From Corynebacterium amycolatum (GTDB lineage: Bacteria > Actinomycetota > Actinomycetes > Mycobacteriales > Mycobacteriaceae), in NCBI RefSeq assembly GCF_016889425.1, contig NZ_CP069513.1, forward strand, positions 1,178,001 through 1,242,000: 64,000 nt of DNA, read 5' to 3'. Under the pieces are notes generated by a model. That model did not search any database. It saw nothing but the letters and a program-made list of their open reading frames with translations, and was not told the DNA's origin. The position numbers were made by a program, and so were the translations under genes. Numbering within the stretch: the stretch's first letter is position 1; each line of letters begins with the position of its first letter. Shown in pieces: positions 9,181 through 17,233 of the stretch.

Positions 9181-9597
9181 CTAGTTCAGTTCCGACTTCG
9201 GCTTGCCGTTCTGTTCTGCCAGCAGGTCACGAATCTCGGTCAGCAGGTCAGCCTCGGTGACCTCCGGCTCAGCGGAGGTCTCCAGGCGAGCCTCACGCAT
9301 CGAGTTGAACTTGTTCATCGGAGCAACGATGACGAAGTAGACAACCGCTGCGACCAGCAGGAAGTTGATTACTGCGGTGATGACAGCTGCAAAGTCAAGG
9401 TAGGTCGACGGGTTGCCGCTGATGATTTCGAAGCCAAGGCCAGTAACCTCAGCGCCACCGATGGTGTTCAGCAGCGGCTCGAGCAGGCTTTCGGTGAAAG
9501 CAGTGACGATTGCGGTGAACGCAGCACCGATGACAACACCGACCGCCAGGTCGATGACGTTGCCGCGCATGATGAACTCTTTAAAGCCCTTAAGCAT
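9181..9597 (-). CDS. mscL: Large-conductance mechanosensitive channel MscL
   Basis: A 138-residue channel subunit: MLKGFKEFIMRGNVIDLAVGVVIGAAF is the MscL N-terminus and TM1, TM2 lies around residues 75-97 (VITAVINFLLVAAVVYFVIV), and the cytoplasmic helix carries TEADLLTEIRDLLAEQ. It opens under membrane tension to release solutes during osmotic downshock. I chose ATG at 9597 on homology; a longer in-frame start at 9627 is unlikely. The 250 bases upstream hold no gene and should contain its promoter. Confidence 0.96.
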   Translation of the reverse strand: MLKGFKEFIMRGNVIDLAVGVVIGAAFTAIVTAFTESLLEPLLNTIGGAEVTGLGFEIISGNPSTYLDFAAVITAVINFLLVAAVVYFVIVAPMNKFNSMREARLETSAEPEVTEADLLTEIRDLLAEQNGKPKSELN

Positions 9598-9848
9598 AGG
9601 AAATTTCCTTCTGTAGAAACGGAACAAACCAAACGAGACCTGTGAGTCATCGCGTAGCTCAATGCAGGCCCATACGATTTCAGAAACAGGGAAGTGCGCT
9701 GTCCGGCAGTGTCACTCTTCTTAGTTCTAATCGTAATTTTGAATTGCCGAGCCATTGTATCCCGACACCAAGTTATGGGACAAGTCAACTTTCTACGGAA
9801 AACGCTGTTCAGGGCCATGAAATCTTGTAATCAGTGAGACTTTGGTCA

Positions 9849-10463
9849 CTAACCCGAGAGTAACAGTGTGAGCGGGGACGTTAGCGATGTCGCTGCCACC
9901 ACCTCCGCGGCACCAGTGGGCAGTGCAACCAAAACCACCTCTTCGTCGACGATGTTGACCACCTTTGCCCCGTGTGCAAGCGGCGCTGCCATCCCGCGCT
10001 CATCCGCGGTCGACACAATATCCACGCTGTCACCAGTGCGAAGAGCGGACACGATGCCCACATCAGTCAACGTGATGGCAATAATTTTGCTTTCCGACAT
10101 CCCAGTCAACGACTTGGCTAGTGATGGGCCGACCATTCGCTGCTCTGTAAGTATCTCTCCTGGTGACATGCCGGTGGCCAGGGTGCGTCCCCGCACAGCA
10201 GCGATGTCCGTTACGGCCCCGCCAGGAACGAGATCCCGGGGAATGTCCTTGAAAGCCACATCTTGTTCTGCCACCGATGCGCCACCGGCAATGGATTTGG
10301 CGCTAATCATGACCCGGATATGGCCGCTGCGAGGTGTCAATGACTCCACCGCCGCCAGTCCGACGGCACATAGGAAAACTGTGACTGCAACTATTCGCCG
10401 AATAGTTGCGGGGCGGGGCTTTCGGAATGGACGCGGAAACCGGGACGAGTGTTTTGGGTTCAT
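9849..10463 (-). CDS. SAF-domain membrane-anchored protein (CpaB/RcpC-like)
   Basis: A 204-residue protein with a basic cytoplasmic tail (FPRPFRKPRPATIRR), one TM segment (about 25-42) and a SAF domain (IRVMISAKSIAGGASVAEQDVAFKDIPRDLVPGGAV). The C-terminal half resembles the second domain of CpaB, a pilus-assembly protein. No tad pilus genes are nearby. A SAF protein in this position beside mscL and formyl-THF cyclo-ligase is, as I recall, normal for corynebacteria. Function unknown. Confidence 0.75.
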   Translation of the reverse strand: MNPKHSSRFPRPFRKPRPATIRRIVAVTVFLCAVGLAAVESLTPRSGHIRVMISAKSIAGGASVAEQDVAFKDIPRDLVPGGAVTDIAAVRGRTLATGMSPGEILTEQRMVGPSLAKSLTGMSESKIIAITLTDVGIVSALRTGDSVDIVSTADERGMAAPLAHGAKVVNIVDEEVVLVALPTGAAEVVAATSLTSPLTLLLSG

Positions 10464-10499
10464 ATTAAGTTAGGCGCGAAAAACCCGGAATCGGTTCCA

Positions 10500-11174
10500 T
10501 TAAACCTGTGAAATCCCCGCTGGCGTGATCACATAATCGGCGGGAACGTCGTGCTCATCGTAGGCAAGCTCCGTGCGCAACTCGGTGTCGAAAACCGCAA
10601 CAGCGATGACAGCAGCTCTCGCCCCATCCGTATCGCCGTCGCGTCGAGCGAAAACCAAGCTGCGATCGTAATAACCAGCGCCACGCCCTAACCGCATCCC
10701 AGTTTGGGGGTCGGCCGCAACTGCCGGCAGAATAATGGCGTCGGCAACACCTAGCTCCTTCGGGCCGGCGGCGCTTTCCATCGAAACAGGTTCCAAGAGT
10801 CCAAATCGCCCTTTGCTGAAGCCGTCGGTGTAGTAACCCCAGTGCAGCGGCTGTGGCGGACCGGGCGGGCAGACGGGAAGCAGAATTCGTGCTCCGGGAA
10901 CCGCGTTGGCCAAAGCCTCCACAAAGCCCTGGCCGGGCTCACCATCAGTCGAACTAGAAACGCTTGCACCGGGCTCGTCGCCAGCGGGGACATAAGCGGC
11001 GATGACGGGTTTTGTGAGGTCACCGACGGTATTGGATAACCATTCTTGCAACCGCTGTACCAGTGCTTCGTCGTCAAGCATGCGCTCACGCTGCCCCTTG
11101 GCGGCGCGTGCGGCGAGTACCTCGTGCCGTGTGCGGGTTTTGAAATCGGACGTGGTTTCGGGAAGCGGAGCCAT
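10500..11174 (-). CDS. 5-formyltetrahydrofolate cyclo-ligase
   Basis: A 224-residue enzyme of the MTHFS family that uses ATP to convert 5-formyl-THF to 5,10-methenyl-THF. Motifs include the N-terminal KTRTRHEVLAARAAKGQRER, the substrate loop ILLPVCPPGPPQPLHWGYY and the signature MRLGRGAGYYDRSLVFAR. It is divergent from galU with a 133-base shared promoter region. The stop lies 36 bases beyond the start of the SAF gene, so the two may be cotranscribed. Confidence 0.92.
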   Translation of the reverse strand: MAPLPETTSDFKTRTRHEVLAARAAKGQRERMLDDEALVQRLQEWLSNTVGDLTKPVIAAYVPAGDEPGASVSSSTDGEPGQGFVEALANAVPGARILLPVCPPGPPQPLHWGYYTDGFSKGRFGLLEPVSMESAAGPKELGVADAIILPAVAADPQTGMRLGRGAGYYDRSLVFARRDGDTDGARAAVIAVAVFDTELRTELAYDEHDVPADYVITPAGISQV

Positions 11175-11307
11175 ACCTGCAAACCTACTCTGTCAGGTAG
11201 GGGAGCGGCCTCGGTCGTCAGCGCAGGAGAAAATTTCTGATTGACGCGTTGAAAAAAGCGGGGTCAGCCTCCGAGCAAATGGAAGTTATATAGGTATCGT
11301 TGCCATT

Positions 11308-12282
11308 ATGGTCTCATCGTCTAAAGAGTCTGGTTCGGACATGACTACTCCGGTTCGAACTGTCATCGTTCCTGCCGCGGGCATGGGTACGCGATTCTTG
11401 CCTGCCACCAAGACAGTGCCGAAAGAATTGCTGCCCGTGGTTGATACGCCGGGCATCGAGATGATTGCTGAAGAGGCCGCCGCCACTGGTGCGCAACGCC
11501 TGGCTATTGTCACGGCGCCGAGTAAGGATGGCGTGCTGGGGCACTTCGACCCACGCCCGGATCTTGAGCAGACTCTCGCCGAGCGTGGCAAGGACAAAAT
11601 TGCAGCGAAGGTACGCCGCGCCACCGAGGTCATTCGCGTGGAATCCGTTGTCCAAGATCGACCGCTGGGCCTGGGGCATGCGGTGTTGGTCGCAGAGCCG
11701 CTGCTCGAAGACGATGAGGACAGCGTTGCTGTCATGCTTCCCGACGATCTCGTGCTCCCAGTGGGCGTGATGGATCGCATGACGGAAGTGCGCGAGCGCT
11801 TTGGCGGCTCGGTGCTATGTGCGCTGGAAATTCCTCACGAAGAGGTCTACAACTACGGTGTCTTCGATATTGAGGACGCCACCCCGGCGGAGTCGGGTGA
11901 GCTCGGTGAGAACGCGGCTGATGCTGATGCTTGGGACGATGTGAAGCGAGTCAAGGGCATGGTGGAAAAGCCGGACCCTGCGGATGCTCCATCCAACTTC
12001 GTGGCAGTCGGACGTTACTTGCTCGATCGTGCCATCTTCGATGCGCTGCGCCGCATCCCGCGCGGTAAGGGCGGCGAATACCAGCTCACCGATGCAATTG
12101 AGCTGCTGATTCAAGAGGGGCATCCGGTTCATGTGGTCGTCCACAAGGGGTTCCGCCATGACCTGGGAAATCCTGGTGGCTTCATTCGCGCTTGCGTAGA
12201 CTTTGGACTCAGGCATCCGGACTACGGCGAGGGGCTGCGCGAGTATATGCAGCAGCGTCTGGCGCAGGATGAACAGGCTTAA
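11308..12282 (+). CDS. galU: UTP-glucose-1-phosphate uridylyltransferase
   Basis: A 324-residue nucleotidyltransferase. The signature VIVPAAGMGTRFLPATKTVPKELLPVVD is near residue 18, followed by DRPLGLGHAVLVAEPLL, the metal-site region VMLPDDLVLP and the sugar-binding GVFDIED...VEKPDP. It makes UDP-glucose for envelope polysaccharides and trehalose. Starts at 11308 or, 11 codons later, at 11341 are both possible. It is followed 96 bases later by glp. Confidence 0.95.
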   Translation: MVSSSKESGSDMTTPVRTVIVPAAGMGTRFLPATKTVPKELLPVVDTPGIEMIAEEAAATGAQRLAIVTAPSKDGVLGHFDPRPDLEQTLAERGKDKIAAKVRRATEVIRVESVVQDRPLGLGHAVLVAEPLLEDDEDSVAVMLPDDLVLPVGVMDRMTEVRERFGGSVLCALEIPHEEVYNYGVFDIEDATPAESGELGENAADADAWDDVKRVKGMVEKPDPADAPSNFVAVGRYLLDRAIFDALRRIPRGKGGEYQLTDAIELLIQEGHPVHVVVHKGFRHDLGNPGGFIRACVDFGLRHPDYGEGLREYMQQRLAQDEQA

Positions 12283-12378
12283 AGCCTTTTTATAGAGGCT
12301 GTACTTATCTAGAGGCTTGTACTGAGAAGCTGAATAGCCATAAAGCGCACCGCGGGTTGGTGCCGAGGAAGGTAAAAC

Positions 12379-13650
12379 ATGCGTTCTGTGGAAGAACAGT
12401 TGGCGGCAATCACCGCGCACGCTGTGATGCCTGATCCTGTGCGCGTTGCTATTTCGGAATCCCTCGGCATGCTGTGCGCTGAAGATGTCATCGCAGAGCA
12501 GCCGTTGCCGGGATTCGTGCAGTCAGCAATCGATGGTTATGCAGTGCGCGCTGTCGATATCGTCGGCGAATCTGGTTCTTTACCTCCGGATGCGCGTCAG
12601 AGTGATGTTGATTTTCGCGAGGTCGAGCTGCCTGTTGTCGGTGAGGTGACAGCCGGCTCTCACCACCCGATGCGTCTCCAGCCGAAGCAGGCCGTGCGCG
12701 TACAAACTGGTGCGCCGCTGCCATCGCTTGCCGACGCTGTCGTGCCCCTAAACTGGACCGACCGCGGTGGCCGTCGAGTTAATGTTCTCCATCCGGTCTA
12801 CTCCGGTGACTTTGTGCGGAAGGTCGGCGACGACGTGCAGCCGGGTGACGTGGCGGTGTCTTTGGACTCGGTAATTTCGCCGTCGCAGGTTGGATTGTTG
12901 GCAGCAGTGGGGCGTTCGAAGGTTTTGGTGCACCCCAAGCCGCGTATGTCCGTGATTTCCATTGGTAATGAGTTGGTCGATGTTGACCGCACGCCAGGCC
13001 TCGGTCAGGTCTACGACGTCAACTCCTACGCGTTGGCAGCAGCCGGCCGCGATGCTGGGGCCGAGGTGCACCGAGTGGGTATTGCCACCGGTGAGCCCCG
13101 TCGCATCCGGGAAATCATCGAGGGCCAGCTCATTCGCAGTGAGCTCTTGGTCATCACGGGGGCTGTCGGCGGTGCCGCGGGTGAGCAGATTCGCCGTGTG
13201 CTGGCTGAATTGGGCGAGGTTGATGTTTCCCGCATCGCTATGCATCCTGGTTCGGTCCAGGGCTTTGGTCTGCTGGGAGATGACAAGATTCCAACGTTCC
13301 TGCTGCCGTCGAACCCGGTCGGCGCATTGGTCGTTTTTGAGGTTATGGTTCGTCCCCTCATTCGACTGGCCCTGGGTAAGCGCAATCCTCGCCGCCGCGC
13401 TGTCACAGCTCGTGCTGTCGGCCCGATCGAGTCGGCGGAGAAGCGTCGCGGGTATATCCGTGGTCAGCTCATGCGTGACCGTGAGACCGGCGAATACATG
13501 GTGCAGCCGCTGGGAGGTTCCGGCGGTGCGCAAGCCCACCTTCTGGCCGGCATGTCGGAAGCCAACAGTCTCATCGTGATTCCGGAAGACGTGCTACACG
13601 TGCGTCCTGGAGATGTCGTTGACGTGCTGTTCATGGCGCGCCAAGCCTAA
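12379..13650 (+). CDS. glp: Gephyrin-like protein Glp (MoeA-related)
   Basis: A 423-residue MoeA-fold protein: domain start VEEQLAAITAHAV, SAIDGYAVRA with the conserved Asp at residue 52, STLEV-type SIGNELVDVD near 195, and NPVGALVVFEVMVRP near 312. The catalytic-site motif that reads SGGVSxGxxD in active MoeA is here ITGAVGGAAGEQ (259-270), so the metal-binding Asp is missing. In C. glutamicum the equivalent gene next to galU and rimJ encodes Glp, which binds FtsZ and the membrane receptor GlpR rather than serving molybdopterin synthesis. The presence of the glpR partner at 14487 supports that call. An automatic pipeline would say moeA. Confidence 0.85.
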   Translation: MRSVEEQLAAITAHAVMPDPVRVAISESLGMLCAEDVIAEQPLPGFVQSAIDGYAVRAVDIVGESGSLPPDARQSDVDFREVELPVVGEVTAGSHHPMRLQPKQAVRVQTGAPLPSLADAVVPLNWTDRGGRRVNVLHPVYSGDFVRKVGDDVQPGDVAVSLDSVISPSQVGLLAAVGRSKVLVHPKPRMSVISIGNELVDVDRTPGLGQVYDVNSYALAAAGRDAGAEVHRVGIATGEPRRIREIIEGQLIRSELLVITGAVGGAAGEQIRRVLAELGEVDVSRIAMHPGSVQGFGLLGDDKIPTFLLPSNPVGALVVFEVMVRPLIRLALGKRNPRRRAVTARAVGPIESAEKRRGYIRGQLMRDRETGEYMVQPLGGSGGAQAHLLAGMSEANSLIVIPEDVLHVRPGDVVDVLFMARQA

Positions 13651-13680
13651 CCACACCCCACTACCGCGAGTATCGTTGCT

Positions 13681-14313
13681 GTGCGTACTTCCCGTCTAAT
13701 AACCAGTGGCGGCCGAGTCCGCCTGCGTGTGCCAGAGCGAACTGATGCCTCTACATGGCGGGCACTGCGGCTGCGTGATGAGCCCATTTTGCGGCCTGTG
13801 GAGCCAACCCTCGACGACGACTGGGATAACGCCCACAAGGTTTCCGTTTTCCGCCGTAACCTTCGCAGTTGGCGTCGTTCAGAGGCGGCGGGGGAAATGT
13901 TTGTTTCCACCATTGAGGTAGACGGCCAGTTCGCCGGCATGCTCACGCTCGGAGGCATTACGCCTTTCCCCGTCGCTCACGCCTGGATTGGCTATTGGGT
14001 CGGCAGCAGCTTTACATGTGGAGGAGTCGCCACTGCTGCAGTGGCGTTGGCGTCGGATTATGCCAAGAAAGTTGGCGTCCACCGAATTGAAGCGACTGTG
14101 TTGGACAGCAATGTCCCGTCGATACGCGTGCTGGAAAACTGTGGGTTCGAGTATGAGGGCGTGGCGCGGGAAGCCTTCCATATGGATGGTGCGTGGCGCG
14201 ATCATCTGACCTATGCGCGGGTGGGGGAGGACAGTGCAGTGGACCTCATCGTGGCGAGTGGTCGTGCGCAATATGAAGAGGCGGAGAAATACCCACCGCA
14301 ACGGCGCGCCTGA
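13681..14313 (+). CDS. rimJ: GNAT acetyltransferase, RimJ/RimL-like
   Basis: A 210-residue N-acetyltransferase: RLRVPERTDASTWRALRLRDEP at the start, IGYWVGSSFTCGGVATAAVALASDYA around the acetyl-CoA site (canonical Q/RxxGxG/A is altered to SFTCGGVA), and RIEATVLDSNVPSIRVLENCGFEYEGVAREAF near the end. Family members acetylate protein N-termini or amino acids. It begins with GTG, lies 30 bases after glp and sits between glp and glpR, as I recall from C. glutamicum. The actual substrate is unknown. Confidence 0.85.
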   Translation: MRTSRLITSGGRVRLRVPERTDASTWRALRLRDEPILRPVEPTLDDDWDNAHKVSVFRRNLRSWRRSEAAGEMFVSTIEVDGQFAGMLTLGGITPFPVAHAWIGYWVGSSFTCGGVATAAVALASDYAKKVGVHRIEATVLDSNVPSIRVLENCGFEYEGVAREAFHMDGAWRDHLTYARVGEDSAVDLIVASGRAQYEEAEKYPPQRRA

Positions 14314-14486
14314 GTAGTCTGAGCAGCGCACGCCGATAGGGTGATGACAACTCTACTATTGGGCGAGTTCGCTCTAGATACGCTGGCTGCCTTCGTAAAT
14401 GCCTCTGTGGAAGGGCATGTGGGCGGTGTATTTGGGCCGGGGAGAGACGGCGAAACCCCGGGCGAAGTCGCAAGGAGACGCAGAAT

Positions 14487-15758
14487 ATGTCAACTTCTCT
14501 GTTGCTGATACTCATCGTTGTACTGTGGCTGTTTGTGCTGGCCCCGCTGGTGGTCAATACGCGCAAGCCGATTCGTCGTACATCCGATGCGCTAGGTAAG
14601 ACCCGCGTGCTGCATCGTGGTGGCGAGGAGCTGGCCACGACGCGCCGCCGTCCGTCTTTTAAGGAGTCGGACGTGCGCGTGGCCGAAGAAGTCGACGATT
14701 CTCTCGAAACCGTTGACGCGCAGGTCGACGATGACTTCGATGTCAGCGACGTGCTTATCGACGACACCGTGGACGAGGCGGCCGACCCGGCCGTCGTCGA
14801 CGGCGATATCGTCTACGAGCTGGAAGCAGCAGATGCAGAGGAGGAGGCCCCGCAGGCGGATGATTCCGCTACCGAGGAAGCCACTGCTGAGTCTTCTGAC
14901 CGCTCTGACATGGACGTATCCGATGATGAATCTGCAGACCAGTCGCTACAGGCTGTCGTTGATGACGAGGATGCTGAATCTGACTCCGCCGTCGCCTCCG
15001 CCGAAGGTGACGTGGTTCGTGCAGATGAGTCTTCTTCCGATGTGAGCGTTGACGTTCGCCGTCAATTCGTCGACGCCGATGACTTGATGTTCGAAGATGC
15101 TGTTGAATCTGACGCTGATTCCGGTGCCGCGGCTGACGCTGAGCACGTTGACGCTGAGGCTCTCTCTGAGACTGAAGAGGAAGTAGACACCGTAGACGAG
15201 CAGGCAGAACTCGATGCGACCGTCGAGAACGACAGTGACCACGCTGTCGAGTCCAACGATGACGCAGTCGCTGTCGATGACACCTTGACCGAAGATGATT
15301 ACGCGTTCGCTGAGAAGCGCCGTGGTCGCGGTGGGTTCGATCCGATTTCGGATGCCCAGTACGCTGAGACTCGCTTTGCTCGCCGCCGCCGTTCTGTTGC
15401 TGGGCTGGCAGCGTTTATCGCAGTCACGGTCATCATCGCTGCTTTCGCCGGTGGTTGGACCTGGTGGATTCCACTGGTCGGCGTCGGCTTGATGACCCTG
15501 TACCTGGTCAACCTGCGCCGCACCGTGCGTGCAGAGCAGGAACTGCGGGCTCGCCGAATTCGCCGTATGAAGATGGCCCGCCTCGGTGTGCGTAACCGCG
15601 AGGATGATGAGCTGGGAATTCCACAGCGACTGCGCCGTCCCGGCGCGGTAGTAGTCGAGCTTGATGATGAGGACCCGGATTTCGCAGATCTGGCCTACAC
15701 TGACTACCGCTTTGATGACGACGATTACGACGAAATGCCGCAGGCTCGCGTGAGCTAG
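14487..15758 (+). CDS. glpR: GlpR/SepX-like membrane divisome protein
   Basis: A 423-residue protein: an N-terminal TM helix (3-20, SLLLILIVVLWLFVLAPLVV), VNTRKPIRRTSDALG directly after it, a roughly 220-residue very acidic Asp/Glu/Ala-rich region (about 60-285), then two TM helices (about 304-341) and an Arg-rich then acidic tail. The layout and N-terminus match the actinobacterial family that includes C. glutamicum GlpR, membrane receptor of Glp, and Streptomyces SepX. A good AAGGAG site precedes the ATG. It is separated from rimJ by 173 bases, which may hold its own promoter. The long disordered linker is notable. Confidence 0.82.
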   Translation: MSTSLLLILIVVLWLFVLAPLVVNTRKPIRRTSDALGKTRVLHRGGEELATTRRRPSFKESDVRVAEEVDDSLETVDAQVDDDFDVSDVLIDDTVDEAADPAVVDGDIVYELEAADAEEEAPQADDSATEEATAESSDRSDMDVSDDESADQSLQAVVDDEDAESDSAVASAEGDVVRADESSSDVSVDVRRQFVDADDLMFEDAVESDADSGAAADAEHVDAEALSETEEEVDTVDEQAELDATVENDSDHAVESNDDAVAVDDTLTEDDYAFAEKRRGRGGFDPISDAQYAETRFARRRRSVAGLAAFIAVTVIIAAFAGGWTWWIPLVGVGLMTLYLVNLRRTVRAEQELRARRIRRMKMARLGVRNREDDELGIPQRLRRPGAVVVELDDEDPDFADLAYTDYRFDDDDYDEMPQARVS

Positions 15759-15883
15759 TCCTGTGAGCTGAGCCGTAGAACAACCTTAAAGTTGTCTGAG
15801 CACGTCAGCGCGATTTTTTGTTAGAAACTCGGCCTGTTACGATGTCACTACCTAAGACATGACACACCGGGTGTGTTTGGCGG

Positions 15884-15919
15884 AAGGCTTCTCCCGAGGG
15901 GTTGGGAGAAGCCTTTTTG
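15884..15919 (+). terminator. Terminator after glpR
   Basis: Stem AAGGCTTCTCCC paired with GGGAGAAGCC and followed by TTTTT. It lies 126 bases beyond the glpR stop and argues that the DoxX gene starts downstream of it. Confidence 0.85.
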
Positions 15920-15985
15920 CATGTTAAAGTCGCTGGCCTTTCGCTGCCGCAGTGCTACCGTGCTTTGACCGTGCCGTCGGGTAGC

Positions 15986-16399
15986 ATGTCCCTCATGGAT
16001 CGACCGGTAATGCGCGATATCGCGCTCGTGATTCTCCGCCTAATACTCGGAATTATCTTCATCTGCCATGGCTGGGACAAGATTTTTATCACCGGTATTG
16101 ACAAGACGACCGGTTACTTTGTCGCTGCGAATATCCCGCAGGCGCACTTGACGGTCTGGGTTGTCGCTCTAGTCGAACTGGTCGGAGGCGCGTTGCTGAT
16201 TCTGGGACTCTTGGCCCCGACGGTGGCGATGGTCTTCATCATTGAAATGATTGGTGCCTGGTGGTCGATGCACCTGGGCAATGGTCTGTTTATCCGTGAC
16301 AACGGTGCGGAGCTCGTGATGTCACTCATCGGTGGGCTGGTGATGATTTTCGTTTTCGGAGCCGGCCGTTTCAGCTTGGACAGGCAATTCATCAGATAA
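15986..16399 (+). CDS. DoxX family membrane protein
   Basis: About 137 residues with four TM helices: ALVILRLILGIIFICHGWDKIF, HLTVWVVALVELVGGALLILGLL, TVAMVFIIEMIGAWWSMHLGNGLF and ELVMSLIGGLVMIFVFG. HGWDK and WWSMHLGNG match the DoxX signature. In mycobacteria DoxX joins SodA and SseA in an oxidative-stress complex; no such partner is visible here. I chose ATG at 15986 (or 15995) because any earlier start would overlap the terminator at 15884. Confidence 0.85.
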   Translation: MSLMDRPVMRDIALVILRLILGIIFICHGWDKIFITGIDKTTGYFVAANIPQAHLTVWVVALVELVGGALLILGLLAPTVAMVFIIEMIGAWWSMHLGNGLFIRDNGAELVMSLIGGLVMIFVFGAGRFSLDRQFIR

Positions 16400-16450
16400 G
16401 ACCTCATTAGGTACAACCCCCTTAAGAGTTAAAAGCGGAGGAGATTCCCC

Positions 16451-17233
16451 GTGGAGTGCGAGGAAATTCGCGCAGCATTGTCAGCTCGCCTCGATGGCGA
16501 GCAGGCAAGTATTGCCGATGAAGTCATCGATGCCCATCTTGGGGCCTGCGAGGAGTGCCGAGCTTGGTACGAGCGAGCGGTGCGGCTGAACCGCGCCCTT
16601 ACGGTTGGGCCTGCCGATGGTATGCCGGAGGTTTCCACGGATGATCTCTCGGAGCGCATTTTGGTCTCCATCGAACCGGAGCGCCGCCGGCGTGAGCGCG
16701 CATGGCTGCTCATAGCCGGCACCGCCCGCGGGGTGCTCATTGCGTTGGGACTTTGCTGGGCGGTCTGGGGGATTGCGACGCTGGTAGACGCCTCCGACAT
16801 GATGACGCTTGGACTTTCCTCGACACAGCCGCAGGACGGTGCAGGAATCGCAACAAGCACGGGAGCGCCTATCGACGGTTCCACTGCCACCGTTGACCCA
16901 ATGGAGCTCGGAGCACGCCTTGCCATTCAACTCGCGGCAATTCGGCTTGCATTGGCAGTGGGATTGTTCTGGGCTGCTTGGCGGCCGCGCGCTGCCATGG
17001 GCATGGCGCCGGTCTACGGTGCCGTCGCCACGTTCAGCATCGGTTTTGGTATTCGTGACATTCTCATCGGTGCCCAGGGAGCATCAGAGATCGCTGGCCT
17101 GGCATTGATGTTTGTCTCCGCTTTGACGCTGGCCGTTGTGTGGCTGGGCGGCTATACGCCGACGGCAATCGCACAGGCATGGCGGGCCGCCTCGGGGTTG
17201 CCGGTCACAGGCGTGCCACCACAGCGGGACTAG
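16451..17233 (+). CDS. zf-HC2 domain membrane protein (anti-sigma-like)
   Basis: A 260-residue protein with an N-terminal zinc finger of anti-sigma factors: MECEEIRAALSARLDGE followed by DAHLGACEEC (His-x3-Cys-x2-Cys). Five or six hydrophobic helices follow (about 75-100, 155-175, 185-205, 210-230). A GTG start at 16451 has a good GGAGGAG ribosome site. No sigma factor gene is adjacent, so its partner, if any, is encoded elsewhere. Its stop overlaps the stop of pmt (CTAG at 17230-17233). Confidence 0.8.
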   Translation: MECEEIRAALSARLDGEQASIADEVIDAHLGACEECRAWYERAVRLNRALTVGPADGMPEVSTDDLSERILVSIEPERRRRERAWLLIAGTARGVLIALGLCWAVWGIATLVDASDMMTLGLSSTQPQDGAGIATSTGAPIDGSTATVDPMELGARLAIQLAAIRLALAVGLFWAAWRPRAAMGMAPVYGAVATFSIGFGIRDILIGAQGASEIAGLALMFVSALTLAVVWLGGYTPTAIAQAWRAASGLPVTGVPPQRD

